Shown piece by piece: positions 42,233-50,591 of a stretch of DNA of 64,000 bases; within the stretch, counting starts at the first letter, position 1; each line of letters starts with the position of its first letter. Source of the stretch: Embleya sp045207655 (GTDB lineage Bacteria; Actinomycetota; Actinomycetes; Streptomycetales; Streptomycetaceae). A program made the position numbers and the translations under genes. The stretch spans positions 3,472,001 through 3,536,000 of the forward strand of contig NZ_CP108784.1 of NCBI RefSeq assembly GCF_045207655.1, read 5' to 3'. The notes under the pieces are model-generated. The model worked only from the letters and a program-made list of their open reading frames with translations. It was not told the origin of the DNA and ran no database searches.

Positions 42233-43810
42233 ATGGGCACGGACGCGGATACGGAGGTCGGGGAGCCTGCGGCACCCGGCCGGCGGGGCATACGCAGAAA
42301 GAGCACCGTGAAGAAGCGCCTGAAATGGATCGCGATCTCCGTGGTCGGCATCCTGGTGGTCCTGGCCGGCAGCGCGTACGGGTACATCCAGTATCTGAAC
42401 GGCAAGCTGCACCACACCCAGATCACCGCCGACAAGGAGAATCGACCACCGGCCGCGCCGAAGGACGCGCAGGGCCGAAGTCCGATGAACATCCTGCTGA
42501 TCGGCAACGACAGTCGGGTCGGCGAGGGGCGGCGCTACGGCGCGGAGGGCCACGAGGGGCTCGCCGACGTGGCGATCCTGATGCACCTGTCCGCCGACCG
42601 CTCGAACGCCACTCTGGTGAACATCCCACGCGACACGATGGTCGACATCCCGCGCTGCGAGATCGGCAAGGGCAAGGACAAGAAGGTCACCGAGGCCCGG
42701 TTCGGTCAGTTCAACGACAGCTTCCGCAGCATCGGCGCTTCGTGCACGGTCGCCACCGTGGACCGCATGCTCCAGGTCCGCACCGACCACTACATCGAGG
42801 TGAACTTCAAGGGCGTCCGGGATCTCACCGACGCGGTCGGCGGGGTGCCGATCTGCCTGGACGCGCCGATCCACGACCCGGTCCTGTCCGGCTCGCGCGG
42901 AGGTACCGGACTGGAACTCCCGGCCGGCCCGAACACACTGAGCGGCGACGACGCACTGCAATTCCTGCGCGCCCGGCACGCGTTCGGCGACGGCAGCGAT
43001 CTGGCCCGGATCGAGGCGCAGAAGGTCTTCCTGATGGCGCTGGCGCGCGAACTCAAGAGCAACGCCAAGCTGACCAACGTGGACGGCATGTTCCGGATCG
43101 CGAACAGCGCGGTCAGCGCGTTGACGGTCGACAACGACCTGGCGGGCGTGGACAAGTTGATCGACCTGGCCGACGAGATCAAGAAGGTGCCGGACAAGCG
43201 CATGGCGTTCACCACCCTGCCGACCGAGACCTATCGGCCCGCTCCGGACCAGGTCCAGCCCAGGCGTCCGGCCGCGGACGATCTGTGGGCCACGATCCGG
43301 GCGGACCGGCCGCTGACCCAGGGCGACGCGGCAAGCACTCCGCCGCCCGCGCCGGTGACCACGACGCCGCCCCCGCCGGCGACGATCTCGCCCGGCGACG
43401 CGGCGCGGATCAAGGTGACGGTGGACACCGGAACCACGACGAGGCGGATCACCCCGGTGGTGGAGAACCTCAAGCGCCAAGGTTTCAAGGCCACTTCGGG
43501 TACGACGATGCCGGATGGGCGAGAACACGCCAACAGCCGGATCACCTACCCCGAGGGCGGCCAGGACCAGGCGAAGGCGATCGCGACCGCCCTGGGCCTG
43601 CCGGAGACCGCGCTGGAGGCGGCTCGTCCCGGCGACACCACCATCAAGCTGTTGATCGGCGCGGATCTCCCGGGAACGGGCACCGACGACGGCACCCCGA
43701 AGAGTTCGACGACCGCCGGCCCCGACCGGACGCCGGAACCGCCCAAGGCCGCCGATCTGAACCTGGAGACGGCCGACAACACGAAATGCGCCTCACCACG
43801 CAAGAAGTAG
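42233..43810 (+). CDS. LCP family ligase with LytR_C domain, copy 3
   Basis: 525 residues. The short cytoplasmic head ends in KKRLKWIAISVVG, the start of the single helix, identical in copy 4. LCP motifs: NILLIGNDSRVGEGRRYG, ILMHLSADRSNATLVNIPRDTMVDIPRC, DHYIEVNFKGVRDLTDAVGGVPICLD and ALQFLRARHAFGDGSDLARIEAQK. A Pro/Thr hinge (about 375-395) leads to a LytR_C-type domain (RIKVTVDTGTTTRRITPVVENL). The end is NTKCASPRKK. ATG 42233 has GGAGGGG 9 nt upstream. It is 80 bp after copy 2. Target polymer unknown; teichoic-acid-like or capsular polymers are candidates. Confidence 0.92.
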   Translation: MGTDADTEVGEPAAPGRRGIRRKSTVKKRLKWIAISVVGILVVLAGSAYGYIQYLNGKLHHTQITADKENRPPAAPKDAQGRSPMNILLIGNDSRVGEGRRYGAEGHEGLADVAILMHLSADRSNATLVNIPRDTMVDIPRCEIGKGKDKKVTEARFGQFNDSFRSIGASCTVATVDRMLQVRTDHYIEVNFKGVRDLTDAVGGVPICLDAPIHDPVLSGSRGGTGLELPAGPNTLSGDDALQFLRARHAFGDGSDLARIEAQKVFLMALARELKSNAKLTNVDGMFRIANSAVSALTVDNDLAGVDKLIDLADEIKKVPDKRMAFTTLPTETYRPAPDQVQPRRPAADDLWATIRADRPLTQGDAASTPPPAPVTTTPPPPATISPGDAARIKVTVDTGTTTRRITPVVENLKRQGFKATSGTTMPDGREHANSRITYPEGGQDQAKAIATALGLPETALEAARPGDTTIKLLIGADLPGTGTDDGTPKSSTTAGPDRTPEPPKAADLNLETADNTKCASPRKK

Positions 43811-44134
43811 CGCTTGCACGTTCGAGGGGGTCGCGGTGGCATTCGCGCGAAAGCGCTCGTCCGCGACCTCCATCGATCGAACGACGATCGAACGACGACG
43901 GATCCGGAACAATTGCTGAAGGGTGTTTGTACCTTTTCCGATGATCCGAGCGTCAGGACTTCGCAGGCTCTGTGACCATGGCGAGAACTCGCCGGTTATG
44001 GTGGCTGCTTCCATACCGACCATCACGTACCACCGTCGGGTTCCGTGCGGATGCCCCGGAACCCCGGTGTCGCCCATGAAACCGCGCACAGCCGGGGGGA
44101 CCGTGCGGCGGGTACAGCCGGAGGGGATCTCGGC
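43811..44134. promoter_or_regulatory. Intergenic region upstream of LCP copy 4
   Basis: 324 bp without a gene. It has two adjacent copies of CGATCGAACGA (43874-43884, 43885-43895) and a less GC-rich stretch (GGGTGTTTGTACCTTTTCC) that could be a promoter. GGAGGGG precedes the next start codon. Confidence 0.5.
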
Positions 44135-45970
44135 GTGAACAGAGGGAACGGGCCGCACCGCGGCGCGCCCGGGGACAACGATCCCCTGGGCGGCATGGAC
44201 GACGCGGACGTCGCGGACATGTGGGTGATGAACCCGGACACCGGCAGCTTCGAGCTGCGGGCGCCGGGCGGCGCCGAGAGCGGATCCGGCGGTGGAACCG
44301 GTGCCGGGTCCGGTACGGACGGCCCCGGTACGTCCAGGCCGCGCTCACGGGCGGCCATCCCCGAGGGGCGCCGCCCGTCGGCGGTGGCCGCTGCCTCGGG
44401 TCAGGGCGCAGGCGACGAGCCGCCCCGGCGTCGGGAGCGCGCGGGCACCGCACCCACCGGGCGCGCGGGAGCCCGGAGCGGCGCGCGCAGCGAGGGACCG
44501 CCCAAGAGCAAGGTCAAGAAGCGGCTCAAGTGGATCGCCATCTCGGTGGTGGGCCTGCTGGTGGTGCTGGCCGGCAGCGCGTACGGCTACATCAAGTACC
44601 TCGACAGCAAAATAAACACCACCGCGAAGAACGCGGGCAGCGAGGGCATCCCCAAGGCCGAGGAGGACGCGTTCGGGCGCAAGCCGCTGAACATCGTGCT
44701 GATCGGCAACGACAGCCGAAAGGGTCTCGGCAAGAAGTACGGCGCGTCCGAGCACACCGAGGGCCTCGCCGACGTCACGATCCTGATGCACGTCTCGGCC
44801 GACCGCAGCAACGCGACGCTGGTCAGCATCCCGCGCGACACGATGGTGCAGATACCCAAGTGCGTCGTGGACGGTAAGACGTACCCGGCGTCCAATGGGC
44901 CGCAGTCGTTCAACGAGAGCCTGGCCAACGGCGGTCCGCCGTGCACGGTGTCCACGGTCGACAAGATGCTCGGGGTCCAGGTGGACCACTACATCATGAT
45001 CGACTTCACCGGCGTGAAGAAGATGACCGACGCCGTCAACGGCGTGGACATGTGCATCTCCGAGCCGATCAACGACCCGGTACTGCCGAACCAGCAGGGC
45101 GGCACCGACCTCAAGCTCGACGCGGGCGACCAGAACCTCAGCGGCGAGACCGCGCTCAAGTTCCTGCGCGCGCGGCACGCCTTCGGCGACGGCAGCGACC
45201 TGGCCCGGATCAAGGCGCAGAAGGCGTTCCTGATGGCGCTCACCCGCAAGCTGAAGAACAGCGCGTCGCTGACCAACGTCGAGGGCATGTTCAAGATCGC
45301 CAACATCGCGGTCGAGTCGCTGACCGTGGACCGGGGCCTGGGCGGCGTGGACAAGCTGATCTCGCTGGGCAACCAGTTGAAGAAGGTCCCCGAGAAGCGG
45401 ATGGCGTTCACCACGCTGCCGATCGAGGAATACCCGCCGATGGCCAAGTCCAAGGTGCAGCCCAAGCAGCCCGAGGCCAACAACCTGATGGCGATGCTGC
45501 GCACGGACACGCCCGTCACCAAGGACGACAAGCCCGCGACCGATACACCGCCGGTGCAGGTGACGCCCGAACCGCCGAAGGTGGACCCGACCACGGTCAA
45601 GGTCGACGTACGCAACGGCAGCGGCGTCAACAAGCGCGCCAACGAGGTCGCGGCCGACCTGGCCGGGCGCAAGTTCGTCGCGGTCGCCTCCGGCAACGCA
45701 CGGGACGGCAAGATCCACCCGACCAGCACGATCACCTATCCCAAGGGCCGCCTGGACGCCGCGAAGGCCCTGGCCGCCGCGACGGGCCTGGGCGACGGCG
45801 CGCTGATCGAGAGCACATCCACCACGCTCACCCGCTTCGAGGTCCTGATCGGCAAGGACTACCCCAGCGCGGCCCCACCCCCGGTGACGACCGCGCCGAC
45901 CGACCCCCCGAAGAACATCGACCTGGAGACGGCGGACAAGAACGTCTGCGCACCCAAGAAGAACAAGTAA
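44135..45970 (+). CDS. LCP family ligase with LytR_C domain, copy 4
   Basis: 611 residues. The cytoplasmic head (about 120 residues) contains MDDADVADMWVMNPDTGSFEL and Arg-rich disordered sequence; KKRLKWIAISVVG begins the helix. LCP motifs: NIVLIGNDSRKGLGKKYG, ILMHVSADRSNATLVSIPRDTMVQIPKC, DHYIMIDFTGVKKMTDAVNGVDMCI and ALKFLRARHAFGDGSDLARIKAQKA. A LytR_C-type domain (KVDVRNGSGVNKRANEVAADLAG) follows a Pro hinge; the end is NVCAPKKNK. It is clearly the duplicate of copy 3. GTG 44135 has GGAGGGG 8 nt upstream. A large hairpin follows. Confidence 0.93.
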   Translation: MNRGNGPHRGAPGDNDPLGGMDDADVADMWVMNPDTGSFELRAPGGAESGSGGGTGAGSGTDGPGTSRPRSRAAIPEGRRPSAVAAASGQGAGDEPPRRRERAGTAPTGRAGARSGARSEGPPKSKVKKRLKWIAISVVGLLVVLAGSAYGYIKYLDSKINTTAKNAGSEGIPKAEEDAFGRKPLNIVLIGNDSRKGLGKKYGASEHTEGLADVTILMHVSADRSNATLVSIPRDTMVQIPKCVVDGKTYPASNGPQSFNESLANGGPPCTVSTVDKMLGVQVDHYIMIDFTGVKKMTDAVNGVDMCISEPINDPVLPNQQGGTDLKLDAGDQNLSGETALKFLRARHAFGDGSDLARIKAQKAFLMALTRKLKNSASLTNVEGMFKIANIAVESLTVDRGLGGVDKLISLGNQLKKVPEKRMAFTTLPIEEYPPMAKSKVQPKQPEANNLMAMLRTDTPVTKDDKPATDTPPVQVTPEPPKVDPTTVKVDVRNGSGVNKRANEVAADLAGRKFVAVASGNARDGKIHPTSTITYPKGRLDAAKALAAATGLGDGALIESTSTTLTRFEVLIGKDYPSAAPPPVTTAPTDPPKNIDLETADKNVCAPKKNK

Positions 45971-46552
45971 CCCACCGCCACACCCCCGACGGCCGCCCGC
46001 CTCCCTCCCGAACGGAGGGCAGGCGGGCGGCCGTTGCCGATTGGGGACGCCGGGGGCGGGTTGCCGGTCGCGGGTGCCGTTCAGGCGGGCGGTCGCAAGG
46101 GGGGCGCTCCGGAAGGACGCGGTCACGGCAGGTCCGCGATCGGGGCGGCACGGAGTCCGGCCGGCCGCCACGAACGGGCAGGCCGGCACGGCTCGTTCCG
46201 AGGAATGCCGGGCCGAGTCGACTCGGGGGGGGGTGGAAGTACGGCCGGACGCAGGCGAGTTGCCGGACGAGCACAGGCGCGGCCGGCTGCGGAGATGCCT
46301 GGCGAAGTCCCGCCGGTGGGCAAGTCGAGGACGCCGATCGGAATGCGCGCCATCGACCAACGCACGGGCGCGTCAGACTGCCGGGATGTCGGGCCGAGCC
46401 GACTCGATGGGCGCGGCTCGTTTCGGAGGCACCGGCTTGAGGCGTCCCGTCGGCAAGCACGGGTGGGCAAGACGCGTATCTCGGATCGGCCGGCCGGTGT
46501 GGGTGTATCGAACGAGGTGCCACGCGGCTGCGATGCGCGCCGTGAGGGGCCT
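45971..46552. other. Gene-poor region after the LCP cluster
   Basis: 582 bp. Apart from the terminator at 45989-46034, overlapping frames on both strands lack protein character. Decayed direct repeats are visible, e.g. GCCGGGCCGAGTCGACTCG near 46209 against GTCGGGCCGAGCCGACTCG near 46388, and GGTGGGCAAG near 46315 and 46464. It may be a degraded duplication. Confidence 0.5.
45989..46034. terminator. Long terminator after LCP copy 4
   Basis: 14-bp arms ACGGCCGCCCGCCT / AGGCGGGCGGCCGT plus an inner 6-bp CCCTCC/GGAGGG stem with a CGAAC loop and one bulged C, starting 18 nt after the stop. Confidence 0.88.
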
Positions 46553-47086
46553 ATGCGTTTGACGGGGGCGTGTGGTGGTGGAGAGGCTCCGGGGGTGGAC
46601 AACGCACGGGTGCAACTGCGCCGCCTGGACGAAGACTTGCTGGCCGCCCTCCTGGACACCGCGGTGACCGACGCGGACCCGTCGGAGGTGATGCCGGCCG
46701 TACCCGGCCCACCCGGCTGGACCGCCGACCGCCGCGCGGCCTTCCTGGCCTTCCATCACGAGTGGGCCGCCACCCCCACCACGTACGCGATCCTGGTCGC
46801 CGGGCAGGTGGTCGGCGCCGCCCGTCTCCAACCGACCCCGGACGGCGCCCTGGAGGCCGGCCTGTGGATCGGCCGCTCGCACCGCGGCCAAGGTGTCGGT
46901 CACGCCGTGGTCGCCCTGCTCCGCGCCGAGGCCAAGGCCCAAGGCGCGAGCCGCATCGTGGCGAGTACGACCGACACGAACACCGCCGCCCAACGCCTCC
47001 TCACCACCGGCGGCGCCGAACTCCGCCACCGCGCCGAACCCGACGCCAACGGTGACACCATCGAGGCGACTCTGGACGTGGACTGA
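46553..47086 (+). CDS. GNAT family N-acetyltransferase
   Basis: 177 residues. The acetyl-CoA loop is GLWIGRSHRGQGVGHAVVALLRAEAKAQG (R-G-Q-G-V-G), with ILVAGQVVGAARLQPTPDGALEAG as the preceding strands and RIVASTTDTNTAAQRLLTTGG as the C-terminal Asn/Ala motif. The substrate cannot be inferred. ATG 46553 has GAGGGG a short distance upstream; GTG 46595, before VDNARVQLRRL, is an alternative with GGAG 10 nt upstream. It follows a gene-poor region and is convergent with an unknown gene. Confidence 0.85.
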   Translation: MRLTGACGGGEAPGVDNARVQLRRLDEDLLAALLDTAVTDADPSEVMPAVPGPPGWTADRRAAFLAFHHEWAATPTTYAILVAGQVVGAARLQPTPDGALEAGLWIGRSHRGQGVGHAVVALLRAEAKAQGASRIVASTTDTNTAAQRLLTTGGAELRHRAEPDANGDTIEATLDVD

Positions 47087-47173
47087 CCCGGCGACCGGCG
47101 GACCGACCCACCCCGGCCGGAGCGGGTCGGCCGGGGACGGGGTCGTGACGGTCGATCGAGAAGCCCGACGACG

Positions 47174-47551
47174 CTAAATCGCCTTCAGGGTTGCGGAGTC
47201 CGGGGCCGGTTGTTGGGAAGGGTCGTCCCGTACGGGGTGTTCGGTCCGGACCACGTGCGCCAATCTGCGTAGTGCGGCCGACAGGTACGCCGAGGTGAGG
47301 ATGTCGGTGGGGTTGGCCAGGGTCAGGTCGATGGGTGGCAGGCGGTATTGATCCGTGCCGGCGGGGCGGCCGTGTGGCTGGACGAGTACGTGTGGGGGTT
47401 CGGTCGGACCGGGCATCCGGGCCACATAGCCGTCCGGGTAGGCGGATCGCAGCTTCGGATTGGCGTGCCGGACCCATGCGCCGATGCCCAACTCGCGGCA
47501 TTCGTCGCGCGGGTGCCCTTCGGGCGGGACTCGGTAGTGTTCGTGATGCAC
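47174..47551 (-). CDS. Hypothetical protein
   Basis: 125 residues, starting VHHEHYRVPPEGHPRDECRELGIGAWVRHANPKLRSAYPDGYVARMPG. The middle is Pro-rich; the end (LANPTDILTSAYLSAALRRLAHVV) looks helical. No membrane segment or catalytic motif is recognised. GTG 47551 is chosen because GAAGGA lies 8 nt upstream and because a hairpin (47581-47623) separates it from the preceding gene; a longer frame reaches GTG 47620 through that hairpin. Neighbours are another unknown gene and an HTH/DUF397 module, so an accessory role is possible. Confidence 0.6.
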   Translation of the reverse strand: MHHEHYRVPPEGHPRDECRELGIGAWVRHANPKLRSAYPDGYVARMPGPTEPPHVLVQPHGRPAGTDQYRLPPIDLTLANPTDILTSAYLSAALRRLAHVVRTEHPVRDDPSQQPAPDSATLKAI

Positions 47552-47580
47552 CTTGCCGTCCTTCGAGATCGGTGGTGTTG

Positions 47581-47623
47581 CAGGTGGGCGGGCTTCGCCT
47601 GGAATCGAGCACCCGCCCACCTG
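47581..47623. terminator. 12-bp hairpin between two unknown genes
   Basis: Exact arms CAGGTGGGCGGG (47581-47592) and CCCGCCCACCTG (47612-47623), loop 19 nt. It begins 4 nt beyond the minus-strand stop at 47628, as expected for a terminator or attenuator. Confidence 0.75.
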
Positions 47624-47627
47624 CGGA

Positions 47628-48083
47628 TCAATCGGCTTGCTGGTCTTCGTCGAGGTGCCGCACGTCGTAGCGGTCGACCGTCCATTTCGGCGCGCCGTTG
47701 GCGGGCTGCACCGAGACCATGCCGACTCCGGTGAGCACGACCCGACCCGCCGGGTACTCCCCCCGGAGTCTCTCGTCGACGTGCTCGACCGTGTGCCCTT
47801 CGCGTACTTGTGGCAGGCGGCTCATCTGAACTCCCTTGCTGCGTTCGGTGATTGATCTGACGGGCGGGGTGTGGACGGCCTCGTTCGCCGCGTCGGGCGA
47901 GAGAACGCACACGTCGTCGCGGCGCGCGGTGAACGGCGTGCCGGCGAGGGTGCGGGCGAACACGGTTTGCACGGTGGTTGATTCGCAGATCCCGCACAGT
48001 CCGCTGCGCCCGTCGCGGATCCACGCCCCTTCGGCGGGGCGAAGGGGCTTCTTTGATGGGTGATTCGATCGGTTCTGTGTCAT
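47628..48083 (-). CDS. Hypothetical protein, possibly with an internal start
   Basis: 151 residues from ATG 48083 (GAAGGG 8 nt upstream), beginning MTQNRSNHPSKKPLRPAEGAW. The first half has LCGICESTTVQTVFARTLAGT, with a C-x2-C pair. The second half, MSRLPQVREGHTVEHVDERL onward, has its own AAGGGAG ribosome site before ATG 47825, so a 65-residue protein may be made as well or instead. No family recognised. It is divergent from the WhiJ-type regulator over a 178-bp gap with a palindrome, and so may be controlled by it. Confidence 0.55.
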   Translation of the reverse strand: MTQNRSNHPSKKPLRPAEGAWIRDGRSGLCGICESTTVQTVFARTLAGTPFTARRDDVCVLSPDAANEAVHTPPVRSITERSKGVQMSRLPQVREGHTVEHVDERLRGEYPAGRVVLTGVGMVSVQPANGAPKWTVDRYDVRHLDEDQQAD

Positions 48084-48193
48084 GGCCGACCCTTCGCCTG
48101 CCGATCGACAGCGCGTTTGCCGCCGAACATGCTTCGACAACTGTCACGGAGAGGTGATGTTCCGTTACTCTCAACACGCTGACATGCAATATC

Positions 48194-48206
48194 GCTTGCA
48201 GCAAGC
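48194..48206. promoter_or_regulatory. Palindrome GCTTGCAGCAAGC upstream of the HTH regulator
   Basis: A 13-bp palindrome (6-bp arms, central A), 55 bp before the HTH gene start and in the divergent promoter. It is a candidate operator for that regulator. Confidence 0.55.
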
Positions 48207-48261
48207 TTGAGTCGGATCTCCGATGAAGTCGATCCGAACGAGCGCCACGGACAGGAGAGCG

Positions 48262-49089
48262 ATGGTGCGTGATCCCGCCCGAGTGGGCGCCGAGTTGCGA
48301 CGGTTGCGCAAGGAAGCCGGGCTGGTGATGAGGCACGTTGCGCAGCGTGCGGGGTGGCATGAAAGTACGCTCTCGCGGCTGGAGACTGGGCTGACACCGA
48401 TCAAGCCGGACCAAGTGACAGTGCTGGCCGACATCTTGGAGCTGACCCCGGTCACCCGGATGCGTCTCGATCGTGTGCTCGGTGTGGAGCGAGAACCGGA
48501 CACCTGGTGGGTGAGATACGCAGAGGTGCTGAACCGGGACTACGAGGATTTGATCCTTCTCGAGTCACAGGCGACCGCCATGGAGGTCGCGTCGACAATT
48601 GTTCCCGGACCACTGCAAGCCCTGGGCTACGCGCGAGCCACAATCATGCAATCACCTTTCGTGCCCGATCCCGACGATGCGGAAATGCTCTTGGAGGTTC
48701 GCCTCCAACGCGCGCGGATCATGACGGGCGGCGCCATGCCGATTTCGGCGACACTGTCCGAAGCGGTGCTTTCCGCCAGCTTCTGCGGCCGGGTAGCCTT
48801 GCAAGAGCAGTTGCAACGCTTGCTCGACCTGAGCCGACTCGACCACGTGAGTCTGAGAATCGTGCCGTCCGACGCCACGGCTCGGCCGTTTCTGGGAGCA
48901 GTGACAGTGCTCGACCTGCCGGCGCCGCATGCGGCGGTTGCGCATGCCGAGTGGGAAAACGGATCGCAAATAATCAAGGACGAGCGGATCGTTCGACGGC
49001 ACCGACGGAACCTGGACTACCAGCGTTCGAAGTCACTGCCCGAAGACGACTCCCAGTGCTTGATGCAGAGCAGATTGGATGCGCTTTGA
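48262..49089 (+). CDS. WhiJ-type XRE/helix-turn-helix regulator (DUF5753)
   Basis: 275 residues. The N-terminal XRE domain (VGAELRRLRKEAGLVMRHVAQRAGWHESTLSRLETGLTPIKPDQVTVLADIL) is followed by the DUF5753 domain (ESQATAMEVASTIVPGPLQALGYARATI ... LRIVPSDATARPFLGAVTVLDLP). This is the streptomycete WhiJ family, normally paired with a DUF397 protein. ATG 48262 has AGGAG 6 nt upstream. Its stop overlaps the first of three DUF397 genes (TTGA). In the well studied WhiJ case the small partner modulates DNA binding by the regulator; by analogy the DUF397 proteins here would do so. Confidence 0.92.
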   Translation: MVRDPARVGAELRRLRKEAGLVMRHVAQRAGWHESTLSRLETGLTPIKPDQVTVLADILELTPVTRMRLDRVLGVEREPDTWWVRYAEVLNRDYEDLILLESQATAMEVASTIVPGPLQALGYARATIMQSPFVPDPDDAEMLLEVRLQRARIMTGGAMPISATLSEAVLSASFCGRVALQEQLQRLLDLSRLDHVSLRIVPSDATARPFLGAVTVLDLPAPHAAVAHAEWENGSQIIKDERIVRRHRRNLDYQRSKSLPEDDSQCLMQSRLDAL

Positions 49090-49268
49090 ACACCATCGAC
49101 ACATATGCCTGGCGCAAGGCCAGTCACTCGACGGCCAATAACTCATGCGTCGAGGTGGCCCCCCTCCCGGCGTCCACGGGCATCCGTGACACCAAGGACC
49201 GCCGGCGCGGCCACCTGGAGATCAGCCCAGCCGCCTGGCACGAACTGCTGCGCGCCCTGCGGGACTAG
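49086..49268 (+). CDS. DUF397 family protein, copy 1
   Basis: 60 residues: N-terminus NTIDTYAWRKASHSTANNSCVEVAP, then PASTGIRDTKDRRRGHLEISPAAWHELLRALRD. The W-R-K-S and SCVEVA patterns with RDTKDR define DUF397. TTG 49086 overlaps the regulator stop, so translation is coupled. It is almost identical to copy 3 from residue 20 to beyond the stop codon. Confidence 0.88.
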   Translation: MNTIDTYAWRKASHSTANNSCVEVAPLPASTGIRDTKDRRRGHLEISPAAWHELLRALRD

Positions 49269-49339
49269 CCGCGAGGGCATGTCGGCGCAGGGGTTAAGCG
49301 CTGATCGCGGCGGATGATCTGGGAAAGATTGGATGCCCT

Positions 49340-49522
49340 GTGAGCAGCATGGATGAGCACGCGTGGCGCAAATCGCGCTACTCGAACGGCAATGCCTCCT
49401 GCGTCGAGGTGGCCTCCCTCCCCGCATCCACGGGCATCCGCGACACCAAGGACCGCCGGCGCGGCCACCTGGAGATCACCCCGGCCGCCTGGCGCGAACT
49501 GCTGGGCATGCTCCAGGAGTAG
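49340..49522 (+). CDS. DUF397 family protein, copy 2
   Basis: 60 residues from GTG 49340. Its N-terminus (SSMDEHAWRKSRYSNGNASCVEVAS) differs more from the other copies, but the block ASTGIRDTKDRRRGHLEI is identical in all three. It ends GMLQE rather than ALRD. Distance from copy 1 is 71 bp. Confidence 0.88.
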   Translation: MSSMDEHAWRKSRYSNGNASCVEVASLPASTGIRDTKDRRRGHLEITPAAWRELLGMLQE

Positions 49523-49570
49523 CTCACCAGAGAAGTCAGTTCGGCGAGTAACAGCAACCTAGGAGGGCCG

Positions 49571-49753
49571 TTGAGCACTATCGACGCGTACGCGTGGCGA
49601 AAGGGCAGTCGATCCACCGGTAACAACTCGTGTGTCGAGGTGGCCCCCCTCCCGGCGTCCACGGGCATCCGTGACACCAAGGACCGCCGGCGCGGCCACC
49701 TGGAGATCACCCCAGCCGCCTGGCACGAACTGCTGTGCGCCCTGCGGGACTAG
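49571..49753 (+). CDS. DUF397 family protein, copy 3
   Basis: 60 residues from TTG 49571, with AGGAGGG 4-5 nt upstream. About 125 bp at its 3' end, including the stop and TAGCCGCGA beyond it, match copy 1 with only a few changes, which suggests recent duplication or gene conversion. Confidence 0.9.
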   Translation: MSTIDAYAWRKGSRSTGNNSCVEVAPLPASTGIRDTKDRRRGHLEITPAAWHELLCALRD

Positions 49754-49856
49754 CCGCGAATCGGAGACGGCCCCGGCGCTGACGCGTCGGTGCCGTCCTG
49801 GGCCGCATCGAGTGATGGCATCGCCGATGGCCATGCGATTGTGGTCACGCGTCGTG

Positions 49857-50102
49857 TCAGGGGGCCGGTACGAGTTTGACCACGGTCACCGTGACGACTG
49901 CGGCACTCACGACGTAGCGGATGAACGCCACACCGGCCACGGTCGCCTCACGACGGTCGCGATCGCCACCCAACGTCGAACCGTGCGCGTACGGGTCGGC
50001 CGCTATCCCGGTCATTCCGGCATCGAAGCGCTTGCGGTGCTCGGGCGAGAGCTGCGCGCGTTCGACTTCGGCATCCGGCGCGTAGGCGACGCGATAGCTC
50101 AT
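49857..50102 (-). CDS. RelE/ParE-like toxin
   Basis: 81 residues, MSYRVAYAPDAEVERAQLSPEHRKRFDAGM ... TVAGVAFIRYVVSAAVVTVTVVKL. The order helix-helix-four strands with a terminal VVTVTVVKLVPA strand is that of ParE/RelE proteins, but the usual catalytic Arg/His set is not obvious. Its ATG overlaps the upstream gene stop (ATGA), the typical antitoxin-toxin layout. It could inhibit gyrase or ribosomes; not decided. Confidence 0.65.
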   Translation of the reverse strand: MSYRVAYAPDAEVERAQLSPEHRKRFDAGMTGIAADPYAHGSTLGGDRDRREATVAGVAFIRYVVSAAVVTVTVVKLVPAP

Positions 50103-50389
50103 CCCGTACTCCGGTAGGCGTCGTCCAGTTCGTCGGCGTACTTCATCCCGGTCATGTCCCCAGCCTTGAGCCGCTCAACCAAGGCGTCCTCGTCCGGATC
50201 GTGGGCCTGCGGCGTGCGCAGCGCCCAACTCGCCATCACCCCGAAGAGCTCATCGGCCGAGACGGACTCGATCTCGCGCTCGAAGTCGGCACGCAACGCT
50301 TCGGGCAAGGCCTCGCGGATGTCGGCGATCGTGCCGGGCAAGGTCACCTCTCGACCCCCTATGTGAGTCGTGAGCACGTGCCGAGTCAT
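50099..50389 (-). CDS. Putative antitoxin, partner of the RelE/ParE-like protein
   Basis: 96 residues, starting MTRHVLTTHIGGREVTLPGTIADIREALPEALRADFEREIESV and ending KAGDMTGMKYADELDDAYRSTG. The acidic, helical C-terminal half suits toxin binding; no clear ribbon-helix-helix or AbrB fold is seen. GGAGG lies 8 nt before ATG 50389. Co-translation with the small downstream gene supports the antitoxin call, but sequence alone is weak evidence. Confidence 0.6.
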   Translation of the reverse strand: MTRHVLTTHIGGREVTLPGTIADIREALPEALRADFEREIESVSADELFGVMASWALRTPQAHDPDEDALVERLKAGDMTGMKYADELDDAYRSTG

Positions 50390-50591
50390 GACGCTTCCTC
50401 CTTCGCGACGGCCCGATGACACCCACCAGTGTGCGCCCAGCCGGCGACGGCCGACACCGGCGCATCGAAGCACACCACCCCGGCCCCGCGCCGGTGAGGC
50501 TGGTCTGTGCCCATGGAAGGCGACGGAGCGGGCGGTCCCCCCTCCGTACGCACGGCCGAAACCTTTCGGATTCGGGATCGTTGGCGACGGC

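Noticed and set aside
46034..46552. N-terminal extension of the GNAT gene or separate small genes
   Set aside because: Upstream residues are Arg/Gly-rich and match decayed DNA repeats; the GNAT fold begins after 46553.
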